Of a stretch of DNA of 64,000 nt, positions 51,076-59,595 are shown piece by piece (the stretch's first letter is position 1; every line of letters begins with the position of its first letter). The notes below the pieces were generated by a model. It ran no database searches. It saw nothing but the letters and a program-made list of their open reading frames with translations, and was not told the origin of the DNA. The DNA comes from an uncultured Flavobacteriales bacterium. Its GTDB lineage: Bacteria > Bacteroidota > Bacteroidia > Flavobacteriales > UBA1820. Made by a program: the position numbers and the translations under genes. The DNA is taken from NCBI GenBank assembly GCA_902478645.1, contig CABSLV010000010.1, positions 1-64,000 on the forward strand, in the 5' to 3' direction.

Positions 51076-53181
51076 ATGAAAAGAAAACGAATCCTCATCG
51101 CAGCAGCCGTCTGCGCTTTGCTGGCGAGCTGCGCGACCAAACAACAGGAACACATGAATCCATTTTTCTCCGCGTACGACACTCCGTACCAAGTGCCTCC
51201 CTTCGACCGGATCACCAACGAAGACTACAAGCCGGCTTTCCTGGAAGGCATCCAACAGCACAGTGCCGAGATCGACTCGATCGTGGCCAACCCCGAAACG
51301 CCCACCTTTGAAAACACGGTGCTGGCCTACGAAAACTCCGGCGACCTGCTCTCCCGGGTATCGATGGTCTTCTTCAACATCACCGAAGCCAATACCAACG
51401 ACACCCTGGATGCCATTGCCGAGGAAGTTACCCCGCTGCTCACCGCCCACTACGACAACATCGCCCTCAACGAGGGGCTGTTCCAGCGCATCAAATACGT
51501 GTACGACCACCGCGACTCGCTCGGTCTGACGGGTGAGAAAGCCCGCCTGACGGAAAAACTGTACAAAGGCTTCGAGCGTTCCGGCATCAACCTGCCCGAG
51601 GACAAGAAAGCCCGCCTGCGCGAGATCAACTCCGCTCTGGCCTCCCTTTCGCTCACCTTCGGCAACAACGTGCTCAAGGAGACCAACGACATCGTCATCC
51701 GCCTGGGTGAAAACGACCTCGACGGCCTGCCGGAAGCCGTAAAAGCCTCGATGGCCGCCGATGCCAAGGCACTGGGCGAGGAAGGCTACGTGGTTACGAT
51801 GCAAAAACCCAGTTGGATTCCCTTCGTTACCTACTCCACCCGCCGCGACCTGCGGGAAAAGGTGATCGAAGGCTACGTACAGCGCTGCGACCGCAACAAC
51901 GACGCCGACAACAAAGCGATCGTCGACTCGATGGTCAACCTCCGGGTGGAAAAAGCCCAACTGCTGGGCTTTGACAACTGGGGAGCCTACATGCTGGACG
52001 AGAACATGGCCAAGACCCCCCAGGCTGCTTACCAGCTGATGTACCAGGTGTGGAAGCCCGCCCTGAAAAAGGCCAAGGAAGAACTCGCCGAGATCCAGGC
52101 CTACATCGACCGGGAAGGCGGCGATTTCCGTGCCGAGCCGTGGGACTGGTGGTACTACGCCGACAAGATCCGCTCCGAAAAGTACAACCTCTCCGAGGAG
52201 GACACCAAACCCTACTTCACGGTCGATAACGTCACCAAAGGCATCTTCACCGTCTGCAACAAACTCTACGGACTGACCTTCCGCCAGCGCGATGACATGC
52301 CGGTGTTCCATCCCGATGTACGGGTCTTCGAAGTGTACGACGACCGCGACACCCTGATGGGCATCCTCTACTGCGACTATTACGTACGCGCCAGCAAACG
52401 CCCCGGAGCCTGGATGACGGACTACCGCAGCGAGAAATACGTGGACGGAGTACGCCGCATTCCGGTGGTATCGCTCACCACCAACTTCCCCAAACCGGTG
52501 GGAGACACCCCGCCGATGCTGTCCATCGACGACGTGAAGACCTACTTCCATGAGTTCGGTCACTGTCTGCACAGCCTGCTCACCGACGTCCAATACGAAA
52601 GCCTGGCCGGTACCAACGTACAGCACGACTTCGTGGAACTCTTCTCCCAGATCATGGAACGCTGGGCCATGCACCCCGAAGTACTCCAACTCTACGCCAC
52701 GCACTACCAGACGGGCGAAGTCATCCCCGACTCGCTGGTAAACAAAATCCGTCAGGCCGACACCTACGGGCAAGGTTTCGCCACGACCGAATTCCTGGCA
52801 GCCGGTATTCTGGACATGGACTGGCACACGCTCGACAAGGTGGAAAAACGCGACGTGAACGCCTTTGAAAAAGCCTCGATGGATCGCATCGGACTGATCT
52901 CCGAAATCTATCCCCGCTACCGCAGCCCGTACTACAGCCACATCTTCTCCGGAGGATATTCGGCCGGATATTACGCCTACCTGTGGGCAGAAGTGCTGGA
53001 TGCCGACGCTTTCGACTCGTTTGCCCGCAACGGCATCTTCGACCCGCAAACGGCCCACGACTTCCGCTACAAGATGCTCTCCAAGGGCGACACCGAAGAT
53101 GCCATGGTGCTGTTCCGCGACTTCAAAGGCCGCGAACCCTCGGTCGAGCCGCTGTTGCGCAGCCGGGGCTTCATCCAGTAA
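51076..53181 (+). CDS. M3-family metallopeptidase lipoprotein (Dcp-like)
   Basis: A 701-residue zinc peptidase of the M3 family, similar to peptidyl-dipeptidase Dcp, which removes C-terminal dipeptides. The zinc site is HEFGH (His492, Glu493, His496), with the third ligand Glu expected about 25 residues later (SLAGTNVQHDFVELFSQIMERW). The N-terminus is a lipoprotein signal (LLASC), so this copy is envelope-anchored, unlike the cytoplasmic Dcp of E. coli. The start at 51076 is the first ATG that gives the signal. A terminator follows at 53199-53226. Confidence 0.93.
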   Translation: MKRKRILIAAAVCALLASCATKQQEHMNPFFSAYDTPYQVPPFDRITNEDYKPAFLEGIQQHSAEIDSIVANPETPTFENTVLAYENSGDLLSRVSMVFFNITEANTNDTLDAIAEEVTPLLTAHYDNIALNEGLFQRIKYVYDHRDSLGLTGEKARLTEKLYKGFERSGINLPEDKKARLREINSALASLSLTFGNNVLKETNDIVIRLGENDLDGLPEAVKASMAADAKALGEEGYVVTMQKPSWIPFVTYSTRRDLREKVIEGYVQRCDRNNDADNKAIVDSMVNLRVEKAQLLGFDNWGAYMLDENMAKTPQAAYQLMYQVWKPALKKAKEELAEIQAYIDREGGDFRAEPWDWWYYADKIRSEKYNLSEEDTKPYFTVDNVTKGIFTVCNKLYGLTFRQRDDMPVFHPDVRVFEVYDDRDTLMGILYCDYYVRASKRPGAWMTDYRSEKYVDGVRRIPVVSLTTNFPKPVGDTPPMLSIDDVKTYFHEFGHCLHSLLTDVQYESLAGTNVQHDFVELFSQIMERWAMHPEVLQLYATHYQTGEVIPDSLVNKIRQADTYGQGFATTEFLAAGILDMDWHTLDKVEKRDVNAFEKASMDRIGLISEIYPRYRSPYYSHIFSGGYSAGYYAYLWAEVLDADAFDSFARNGIFDPQTAHDFRYKMLSKGDTEDAMVLFRDFKGREPSVEPLLRSRGFIQ

Positions 53182-53198
53182 ATCCCTATCGGGATCCG

Positions 53199-53230
53199 TT
53201 TCGGCCGGGAATCCTCCCGGCCGAAATTGA
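53199..53230 (+). terminator. Terminator after the M3 peptidase gene
   Basis: A 12-bp perfect stem (53199-53210 with 53215-53226, loop ATCC) followed by TTGATTTT. Confidence 0.75.
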
Positions 53231-53320
53231 TTTTCCCGTACCGACACCACATCTGTCCAAGGCAGGCTTTCCAAAAAGTCTTCCGCAGCAGACTGCTCAC
53301 ATTTCCTACCTGCCCACGGC

Positions 53321-53367
53321 TTTCCCCGTGGGGAAAACATCCGCTCGAAAGCGGATTCCTCCGAGCG
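53321..53367 (+). promoter_or_regulatory. Structured 5' leader before the symporter
   Basis: Two adjacent perfect hairpins precede the symporter gene: TTTCCCC-GT-GGGGAAA (53321-53336) and ATCCGCT-CGAA-AGCGGAT (53339-53356). A third pairing, CGCTCG (53343-53348) with CGAGCG (53362-53367), excludes the second. I recognise no known riboswitch. Confidence 0.35.
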
Positions 53368-53393
53368 AAATTCACGAAAAAACGCCATAAAAA

Positions 53394-54647
53394 ATGAAAA
53401 AACTACTCCGCAACCTGAGTTTCTGGGTCTTTGCCGCAATGATCCTGGGCATCCTCGTAGGCTATCTGATGGGACCCTCGGCTCACGTGCTGGCGCCTTT
53501 GGGCACCCTCTTCATGCAACTGATTCAGATGCTGGTCGTCCCGCTGGTCTTCATATCCATTGTCAGCGGCGCAGCCACCCTGGGCGGAAGCCGCTCCGCC
53601 GGCCGCATCGGGGTAACGAGCATCGGTTACATCCTGGTCACCACCCTCATATCGACCGTCCTGGCCATCCTGATCGGATCGTGGCTTGCTCCCGGCAGCG
53701 GGCTGGATGCCAGCAGCATCGACCTGCTCGCCTCGCAAAACACCACCGACATGAGTGCGCCGCCTTCGCTCACCTTCTGGGGGACGATCATCGGCATGAT
53801 CCCGGCCAACCCCGTCCGCGCCCTCACCGAAGGGAACATCCTGCAGATCATCGTCTTCGGACTTTTCCTCGGATTCGGCATCTCGACGCTGGCCGCCGGC
53901 AAGAAAGAACCCGTCATCCGGGGAGTGAACTACCTGCTCGAAGCCCTGATCTGGTGCATCAACAAAGTGATGCTCGTCGCTCCGCTGGGCGTCTTCGGTC
54001 TGATGGCCGACGCTACCGGCACCTTCGGCTTCGACATCCTGCTCTCGGTAGCCAACCTCCTGTGGGTGGACATCATCGTGGTACTGGCCATGGGTCTGGG
54101 CATCTACCCGCTGACCATCGCTTTGTTCTCGCGCACACCGGTCACCCACTTTTTCCGCTCGATGGCCGAGCCGCAGATCGTCGCCTTTTCCACCTCTTCG
54201 TCCATGGCCACCCTGCCGGTGAACATGGAGACGGTTGAAAAGAAACTCGGCGTATCCAAGCAGGTTACCTCCTTCGTCATTCCCTTGGGAGCGACCATCA
54301 ACATGACCGGCAATGCCATCTACTACACCCTGGTGGCTTTGTTCTTCGCCCAGTTGTACGGCATCGACCTCAACCTGGGGCACTACATCGCCATCTCCAT
54401 CACCGCATCGCTGGGTTCGGTCGGACAGGCCGGCGTCCCCGGCCCCACGCTCATGGTGGTAGCGGTACTGGCTTCGGCAGGGATTCCCCTCTCGGGTCTT
54501 CCCCTGCTCTTTGCCCTGGACCGGATCTTCGACATGATCCGCACCGTGCTCAACATCACGGGCGATGCCGCCTGCGCCGTAGTTACCGACTACTTGTGCG
54601 GCAAATCCCGACGCGATGCCGCCCCGCAAACACCCGCTCGGGAATAA
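53394..54647 (+). CDS. Dicarboxylate/amino acid:cation symporter
   Basis: A 417-residue secondary transporter of the DAACS (GltP/DctA) family. The HP1 loop is AFSTSSSMATLPVNMETVEKK (near residue 264) and TM7 carries GATINMTGNAIYYTL. The substrate could be glutamate/aspartate or a C4-dicarboxylate; the NMTGNA variant of the NMDGT motif does not decide. Fumarate/succinate transport would suit the FrdCAB respiration in this organism, but that is speculation. The stop is followed by 194 bases before the DUF3127 gene. Confidence 0.92.
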   Translation: MKKLLRNLSFWVFAAMILGILVGYLMGPSAHVLAPLGTLFMQLIQMLVVPLVFISIVSGAATLGGSRSAGRIGVTSIGYILVTTLISTVLAILIGSWLAPGSGLDASSIDLLASQNTTDMSAPPSLTFWGTIIGMIPANPVRALTEGNILQIIVFGLFLGFGISTLAAGKKEPVIRGVNYLLEALIWCINKVMLVAPLGVFGLMADATGTFGFDILLSVANLLWVDIIVVLAMGLGIYPLTIALFSRTPVTHFFRSMAEPQIVAFSTSSSMATLPVNMETVEKKLGVSKQVTSFVIPLGATINMTGNAIYYTLVALFFAQLYGIDLNLGHYIAISITASLGSVGQAGVPGPTLMVVAVLASAGIPLSGLPLLFALDRIFDMIRTVLNITGDAACAVVTDYLCGKSRRDAAPQTPARE

Positions 54648-54716
54648 ACCGGCTTTTTGCTTGCCCGCACACATCGGGGAACACCCACGAAGAATTTCCC
54701 GGCGCTGTCAAGCCCG

Positions 54717-54764
54717 AAAACTTGGCCTCCGACTTGTCACTACGCCCGGCATTTCTTACCTTTG
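54717..54764 (+). promoter_or_regulatory. Promoter of the DUF3127 operon with AAAACTT box
   Basis: TACCTTTG (54757-54764) with AAAACTTGG (54717-54725) 40 nt upstream. It lies 77 bases before the DUF3127 start. Confidence 0.6.
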
Positions 54765-54841
54765 TTGCAAGAGGTCCGGGAAAATCGAACGCCCGGTCTT
54801 TGAAAAAAAACAAACCGTAAAACAAACACTTACACCCCATC

Positions 54842-55252
54842 ATGGAACTAATAGGCACGATCAAGAAAATATCGCCCGTTCAGCAGATCACCCCGACGTT
54901 TTCCAAACGCGAATGCGTCCTGCTCACCGACGAAATGTATCCGCAAACCATCCTGGTAGAATTTGCCCAAAGCCGCGCCGCACTGCTGGACGGGTTTACC
55001 GAAGGACAATACGTACGCGTCTCCATCAACCTGCGCGGCCGTGAATGGACCGATCCCCGGACCGGAGAAGTCCGCTACTTCACCACGGTAGGCGGATGGC
55101 GCATCGAAGCCGCCACTCCCGGCGCCGCACAAGGCGCTCCCGCCCCTGCCAATCCTTTTGCCGCACAGAGCGCACCGGCTGCCGCGCCCCAAGCACCCCA
55201 GAACCCCGCTCCCGCTGCTCCCACTCCTGAAGAGGACGACCTGCCGTTCTGA
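54842..55252 (+). CDS. DUF3127 OB-fold-like protein with SSB-type acidic tail
   Basis: A 136-residue protein. The N-terminal ~85 residues form a DUF3127 OB-fold-like domain (ILVEFAQSRAALL, VRVSINLRGREWTDPRTGEV), followed by an Ala/Pro-rich linker and the C-terminus EEDDLPF. That ending closely mimics the DDDIPF tip of SSB, which recruits DNA-repair proteins. The function is unknown; the tail suggests binding of the SSB-interactome. First gene of a run with the RsmI-like methyltransferase, PNPOx-like protein and recX. Confidence 0.85.
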   Translation: MELIGTIKKISPVQQITPTFSKRECVLLTDEMYPQTILVEFAQSRAALLDGFTEGQYVRVSINLRGREWTDPRTGEVRYFTTVGGWRIEAATPGAAQGAPAPANPFAAQSAPAAAPQAPQNPAPAAPTPEEDDLPF

Positions 55253-55258
55253 TCCCGC

Positions 55259-55996
55259 ATGGAGTCCGCTCCCGCCAAAGGCACCCTGTACCTGATCCCC
55301 TGTTTCATCGCCGAAACGGACTATCGGGAAGTATTGCCGGAAAAAATACGCGAAGTCGTCGCCCCGCTGCAATACTTTGCCGTAGAAAACATCCGCTCCG
55401 CCCGGCGGTTTATCCGTCGCATCCTGCCCGACAAGCCGATCGACCCCTTGACCTTCTACGACATCGGGAAACGGTCGGATCGTGCCGTCGCGCGGGAAGC
55501 GCTTGCTCCCTGCCTGCAAGGATTCGACCTGGGGGTCATCTCCGAAGCCGGTGTCCCGGCCGTCGCCGACCCCGGAGCACGCGTGGTACGCGAAGCGCAC
55601 CGCTTGGACATCCCCGTGGTGCCCCTTAGCGGTCCCTCTTCGCTGCTAATGGCCCTGATGGCCTCCGGGCTCTCCGGACAGAACTTCGCTTTCAACGGCT
55701 ACCTGCCCATCGACCCCACCGCACGAGCCAACCGCCTGCGCCAGTTGGAAAAACGGTCCGAAGCGGAATCCTCCGCCCAACTGTTTATCGAGACCCCGTT
55801 CCGCAACGGGCAAATGCTGCAAGCCATCCTCAGCGCTTGCTCCCCCACCACCCTGCTCACCGTTGCGTGCGATCTGACTTCGCCCCAGCAGTACATCCAC
55901 ACCCGCAGCATCGCCCGTTGGCGCAGCCAACCGCCCGAGGGTATCGACCGCCGTCCCACCGTATTCATCCTCCAGAAACTCCGCCACGATGATTGA
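55259..55996 (+). CDS. RsmI-like tetrapyrrole-methylase-family methyltransferase
   Basis: A 245-residue SAM-dependent methyltransferase with the tetrapyrrole-methylase fold, close to RsmI (2'-O-methylation of C1402 in 16S rRNA). The SEAGVPAVADPGARVVREA stretch near residue 100 and PLSGPSSLLMALMASGL match the family core. The N-terminus (GTLYLIPCFIAETD) lacks the usual GTLYVVATPIGN, so this belongs to the shorter second group of Bacteroidota and its target is uncertain. It overlaps the PNPOx-like gene by eight bases. Confidence 0.85.
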   Translation: MESAPAKGTLYLIPCFIAETDYREVLPEKIREVVAPLQYFAVENIRSARRFIRRILPDKPIDPLTFYDIGKRSDRAVAREALAPCLQGFDLGVISEAGVPAVADPGARVVREAHRLDIPVVPLSGPSSLLMALMASGLSGQNFAFNGYLPIDPTARANRLRQLEKRSEAESSAQLFIETPFRNGQMLQAILSACSPTTLLTVACDLTSPQQYIHTRSIARWRSQPPEGIDRRPTVFILQKLRHDD

Positions 55997-56408
55997 CACC
56001 TCTTGGGAAGACATCGCCGCCGACATGCTCGCCCGGACGGAAAACATCACACTGGCTTCCCTCGACCAGGGAGGCTTCCCCCGGCCCGTTCCCATGAACC
56101 GCCTGTCCCACCAAGGGCTGCGCACCGTATGGATGACCACGGAATATGGCGGGGAAAAAGCCCGACACTTCCTCCGCGATCCCCGCGCCGGCCTGTGCTT
56201 CTACACCGAACGGGGCAGCGTTTCACTCACCGGCGAGGTCGAAGTGCTACGCGAACCCTCGCTGCTCGAATCCTTCTGGCAGGAAGGCTTCCGCCGGTAC
56301 TTCCCGCAAGGAGCCTCCGATCCTCAATACTGTCTGCTGCGCTTTACCGCCCTGCAAGGCAAAGGCTGGATAGACGGCTCTTTCCACGCTTTCCGATGGG
56401 AACGATAA
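55989..56408 (+). CDS. Pyridoxamine 5'-phosphate oxidase-family protein
   Basis: A 139-residue split-barrel flavin-binding protein of the PNPOx superfamily (general stress protein 26 type). The N-terminal ITLASLDQGGFPRPVPMNRL strand and GEKARHFLRDPRAGLCFY fit FMN binding. It does not look like the true PdxH; the role is probably a flavin or heme-related reductase. It overlaps the RsmI-like gene by eight bases and recX by 13. Confidence 0.82.
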   Translation: MIDTSWEDIAADMLARTENITLASLDQGGFPRPVPMNRLSHQGLRTVWMTTEYGGEKARHFLRDPRAGLCFYTERGSVSLTGEVEVLREPSLLESFWQEGFRRYFPQGASDPQYCLLRFTALQGKGWIDGSFHAFRWER

Positions 56409-56896
56409 AACCTGCCCGTCCCCTCACCCCCGAGGAAATCCTCGCCCGGATGGAGCGCTACTGCGCCTACCAGGACCGCTGCCTGCGCGAAGTGCGCACC
56501 AAGTTGCAACAATACTCCCTCACCCCCTCGCAGCAGCAGGCCATCCTCACCCGCCTGACCGAGGAACGCTTCGTCGATCAGGCCCGCTTCGCACAATCTT
56601 TCGCCCGGGGCAAACACCGCCTCAAACAATGGGGGCGCCTGCGCATCGAACGCGAACTCCGCGCCCGGGACATACCCGAGGCACTCATCGCCTCGGCTCT
56701 CGAAGAAATCGAACCCCAGGAGTACGACCGGAACTTCGAGCGCCTCTTCCTCCAGCGCGTCGAAGCCGTCGGAGGGCTGTCTTCCACTGCACAAGTGGCC
56801 AAAGTGTACCGGTATCTGCTCGCCCGGGGCTACGACCCGGCAGACATCTGGGAGGCCATAAATGTTAAAAGAAGCGAAAAGAACGGAAAGCCTTGA
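56396..56896 (+). CDS. recX: RecX regulatory protein
   Basis: A 166-residue RecX, a modulator of RecA filaments. The three-helix repeats are visible (MERYCAYQDRCLREVRTKLQ, ILTRLTEERFVDQARFAQSFARGKHRLKQWG, then RIERELRARDIPEALIASAL). Start set at 56396, overlapping the PNPOx-like gene by 13 bases. recA is not adjacent. The stop lies ten bases before the metK promoter. Confidence 0.9.
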   Translation: MGTIKPARPLTPEEILARMERYCAYQDRCLREVRTKLQQYSLTPSQQQAILTRLTEERFVDQARFAQSFARGKHRLKQWGRLRIERELRARDIPEALIASALEEIEPQEYDRNFERLFLQRVEAVGGLSSTAQVAKVYRYLLARGYDPADIWEAINVKRSEKNGKP

Positions 56897-56905
56897 TTTT
56901 TACCC

Positions 56906-56913
56906 TACCTTTG
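56906..56913 (+). promoter_or_regulatory. metK promoter -7 element
   Basis: TACCTTTG, with transcription expected to start near 56920, directly at the riboswitch. Confidence 0.65.
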
Positions 56914-56931
56914 CACCGCGAAAATTTCGCC

Positions 56932-56984
56932 GAGGAGGAAAAATTTGGCTGATTGCGACCTCTGAAAAAAAATGCTAAAACAGC
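56932..56984 (+). promoter_or_regulatory. SAM-II-class riboswitch of metK
   Basis: The leader has the SAM-II layout: P1 GAGG (56932-56935) with CCTC (56959-56962); within the loop an AUUUG stretch and the P2 5' strand GCTG (56948-56951), then the conserved AUUGC (56952-56956). After P1 comes the A-rich segment, TGCTAAAA (56973-56980) and the P2 3' strand CAGC (56981-56984), giving an H-type pseudoknot. AUUGC and GCUAAA are the invariant SAM-II positions. It precedes metK, whose product is SAM, which fits feedback control. The stems are short, so SAM-V or a variant is possible. I do not see how the expression platform works. Confidence 0.7.
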
Positions 56985-57094
56985 GTTGGCTGCTTCGTTT
57001 TTTTCACGGTTTGATCTTCTCCCCTGTTTTTTCTTCCCCACCCGCGAAACCGAGCAAAAACAGTTTACCGTCGAATTTTTATTCTGAAAAAAGA

Positions 57095-58363
57095 ATGGCT
57101 TATTTATTCACATCGGAATCGGTTTCCGAAGGGCATCCCGACAAGATCGCCGACCAGATCTCCGACGCGCTGCTGGACAATTTCCTGGCGTATGATCCCC
57201 AATCCAAAGTAGCCTGCGAGACGCTGGTAACAACCGGCCAGGTCGTTATGGCCGGTGAAGTCAAATCCGACACGTACATCGACCTGCAAAGCGTAGCCCG
57301 CGATGTGATCAACCGCATCGGTTACACCAAAGCCGAATACCGTTTCGACGGCGACTCCTGCGGTGTGATCTCCATGATCCACGAACAGTCGGACGACATC
57401 AACCGCGGCGTGGATGCACAAAACGCAAAGAACGAAAACAAGGAACAGGGTGCCGGCGACCAGGGCATGATGTTCGGCTACGCCAGCCGTGAGACGAGCA
57501 ACTACATGCCGCTCCCGCTCGAACTCTCCCACCGCATCCTCAAGGAGCTCTCGCTCATGCGTCGCGAAGGGACCGAGATCCCTTACCTGCGGCCCGATGC
57601 TAAAAGCCAGGTAACCATCGAATACTCCGACGACAACATTCCCCAGCGTATCGACACGATCGTCGTATCGACCCAGCACGACGAATTCGATACGGACGAC
57701 CAGCGGATGCTTGCCAAGATCAAATCGGACATCATCGAAAAACTCATCCCGCGCGTAAAAGCCAAGTGCGAACCCGAGATCCAGCGCTTGTTCACCGATC
57801 ACATCACCTACCACGTCAACCCTACCGGCAAGTTCGTCATCGGCGGTCCGCACGGGGATACTGGTCTGACCGGGCGTAAGATCATCGTGGACACCTACGG
57901 TGGAAAAGGCGCACACGGCGGCGGAGCTTTCTCCGGGAAAGACCCCTCGAAGGTGGACCGTTCGGCCGCTTATGCCGCCCGTCACATTGCCAAAAACCTG
58001 GTAGCCGCCGGAGTAGCCGACGAGGTACTGGTGCAGGTATCCTACGCCATCGGCGTGGTGGAGCCCACCTCTATCTGCGTAAACACCTACGGGACTTCGC
58101 ACGTGGACTTCTCGGATGGAGAGATCGCCAAGATCGTCAAAGGCATCTTCGACATGCGTCCCTCGGCCATCGAACGCCGCCTGAAACTGCGCAACCCCAT
58201 CTACCAGGAAACCGCTTCCTACGGACATGTCGGCCGCGAACCGATGGTGGTCACCAAACATTTCCACTCGGACTATTTCGGCGACAAGGACCTCGAAGTA
58301 GAACTTTTCACCTGGGAAAAACTCGACTACGTGGACAAGGTCAAAGCCGCTTTCGGGCTCTGA
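57095..58363 (+). CDS. metK: S-adenosylmethionine synthetase
   Basis: A 422-residue MetK making SAM from methionine and ATP. The N-terminal SEGHPDKIADQ (near residue 12), GAGDQGMMFGY (near 125) and GGGAFSGKDPSKVDRSAAY motifs are intact. Start chosen at 57095 (MAYLFTSESVSEG, the family N-terminus). The longer in-frame reading begins with the ATG inside the riboswitch (56972) and is not real. It ends at the hairpin 58384-58414. Confidence 0.97.
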   Translation: MAYLFTSESVSEGHPDKIADQISDALLDNFLAYDPQSKVACETLVTTGQVVMAGEVKSDTYIDLQSVARDVINRIGYTKAEYRFDGDSCGVISMIHEQSDDINRGVDAQNAKNENKEQGAGDQGMMFGYASRETSNYMPLPLELSHRILKELSLMRREGTEIPYLRPDAKSQVTIEYSDDNIPQRIDTIVVSTQHDEFDTDDQRMLAKIKSDIIEKLIPRVKAKCEPEIQRLFTDHITYHVNPTGKFVIGGPHGDTGLTGRKIIVDTYGGKGAHGGGAFSGKDPSKVDRSAAYAARHIAKNLVAAGVADEVLVQVSYAIGVVEPTSICVNTYGTSHVDFSDGEIAKIVKGIFDMRPSAIERRLKLRNPIYQETASYGHVGREPMVVTKHFHSDYFGDKDLEVELFTWEKLDYVDKVKAAFGL

Positions 58364-58383
58364 TCCCCACGCAATCCGATAAG

Positions 58384-58421
58384 AAATCCCGCCTGGCTTC
58401 ACCAGGCGGGATTTTTTTTCG
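58384..58421 (+). terminator. metK terminator
   Basis: A 13-bp stem (58384-58396 with 58402-58414, loop CTTCA) ending in a run of T. Confidence 0.88.
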
Positions 58422-58452
58422 AGATAAAACAGGATGTTTTATCAGACATCCG

Positions 58453-59394
58453 CTAATGAACATCCAACACCTTGGTATCCACGTCATAGTGATACCCGGC
58501 TTCCAAGGTTCTTCCCGGACGGGGAAAATCGAACGAAAGCAAGGTTCCGTCGGCCAAATGCACATAAACATCCACCGACACATCTCCCGTAACAGCCGGA
58601 AAGACCAGCAGATGTGCATAGACGCTTTCCCCACTCTGCAGCAACACCGGAGTCTGCCACGAACGCTTGAGTTCCGATGCCGGTGAATAACAATTGATCT
58701 TCGATTTGTCATCCCGATCGATATACATCATCGCCGAAAACGGAGTTGCACCGTTTGCCGCCACTACCTTCACGCTATCCAAATAGACTTCCTGTCCTGT
58801 CGTATTGGTGCCCAACTGGATCGGTATCCCCACCATGGCACTGGTATGCACCAACGAGATCGATCCTTCCGCACTCCCCTGCTCGATGTAAAGCGTTCCG
58901 GGGGAATACATCGAAGCCGACTGCAACCCCGTAGGATCAAACTGACTGACCTGCGAGATCAACGAAACCGAAAACACCAACGAATCCACCGTAGACATCA
59001 TTGTCATCATATCCAGTTTCGGATTGACATACACCACATCGTACTCTCCGGCCGGCAGATCCCGCCCCATGTTCCACCCGGAAGCCCGATAATCCTTGTT
59101 GTACACAAAATCCGCCTGCGTATTGTGATCCGACAAGGACTGCGGGTCGAGATTCAACGTATAAGGGTATTCCCAAGCGGATTGCGGATTCCTGGGCAAC
59201 AAGAACAGACAATCGCTCTGCGACCATTCGATCGTAGAATGGTCTCCTTCGAGAGCCAAACGGGTCTTGGGGGTGGACACCGTCAAACGAAACCCATCCC
59301 CAGCCAAAGGCCGATCCTCCTTTTGACACGCAGACAACAGCATCAAAAGCAGCCCAAAGGACAAAAAAACAGAACTCTTTTTTAGCTTTTTCAT
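58453..59394 (-). CDS. Fimbrillin-like exported lipoprotein
   Basis: A 313-residue lipoprotein (LLSACQKED, Cys near residue 24) resembling the Bacteroidales fimbrillin/Mfa-like family (beta-sandwich pilus or surface subunits). Features include RLTVSTPKTRLALEGDHSTIEWSQSD near residue 35 (the TRxxxxG and WxxxD pattern) and the C-terminal PGRTLEAGYHYDVDTKVLDV. No partner major/minor fimbrillin genes are nearby, so its role as a fimbria subunit is inferred from the fold only. I chose the ATG at 59394 for the lipoprotein signal; a longer form is not used. Confidence 0.7.
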   Translation of the reverse strand: MKKLKKSSVFLSFGLLLMLLSACQKEDRPLAGDGFRLTVSTPKTRLALEGDHSTIEWSQSDCLFLLPRNPQSAWEYPYTLNLDPQSLSDHNTQADFVYNKDYRASGWNMGRDLPAGEYDVVYVNPKLDMMTMMSTVDSLVFSVSLISQVSQFDPTGLQSASMYSPGTLYIEQGSAEGSISLVHTSAMVGIPIQLGTNTTGQEVYLDSVKVVAANGATPFSAMMYIDRDDKSKINCYSPASELKRSWQTPVLLQSGESVYAHLLVFPAVTGDVSVDVYVHLADGTLLSFDFPRPGRTLEAGYHYDVDTKVLDVH

Positions 59395-59595
59395 TTTACT
59401 TTCCTCTTTTTCCAGGGGCAACTCTTCCTGCATGATTTTCCACCGGATATAAGTCGTTCCTTTTCGTAAGAAAGATACAACATAAAACATCCCGAAAATC
59501 ATTTTTTTTTGATATTAACATTATTGGTTTTACAAACAGCCCTACAACAGGCCGAAGTTCCCTCCCAGCGCCCCCGTTTCTCCCATCCAACCGCC

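Noticed and set aside
56981..57008. CAGC-GTTG-GCTG hairpin plus T-run as a metK terminator
   Set aside because: Only four base pairs, and it would be disrupted by SAM binding, giving the wrong direction of control. Mentioned only as a possible competing structure.
56972..57094. In-frame N-terminal extension of MetK starting at the ATG in the leader
   Set aside because: That ATG is part of the conserved riboswitch segment TGCTAAAA. The extension has no similarity to MetK, and the start at 57095 gives the normal N-terminus.
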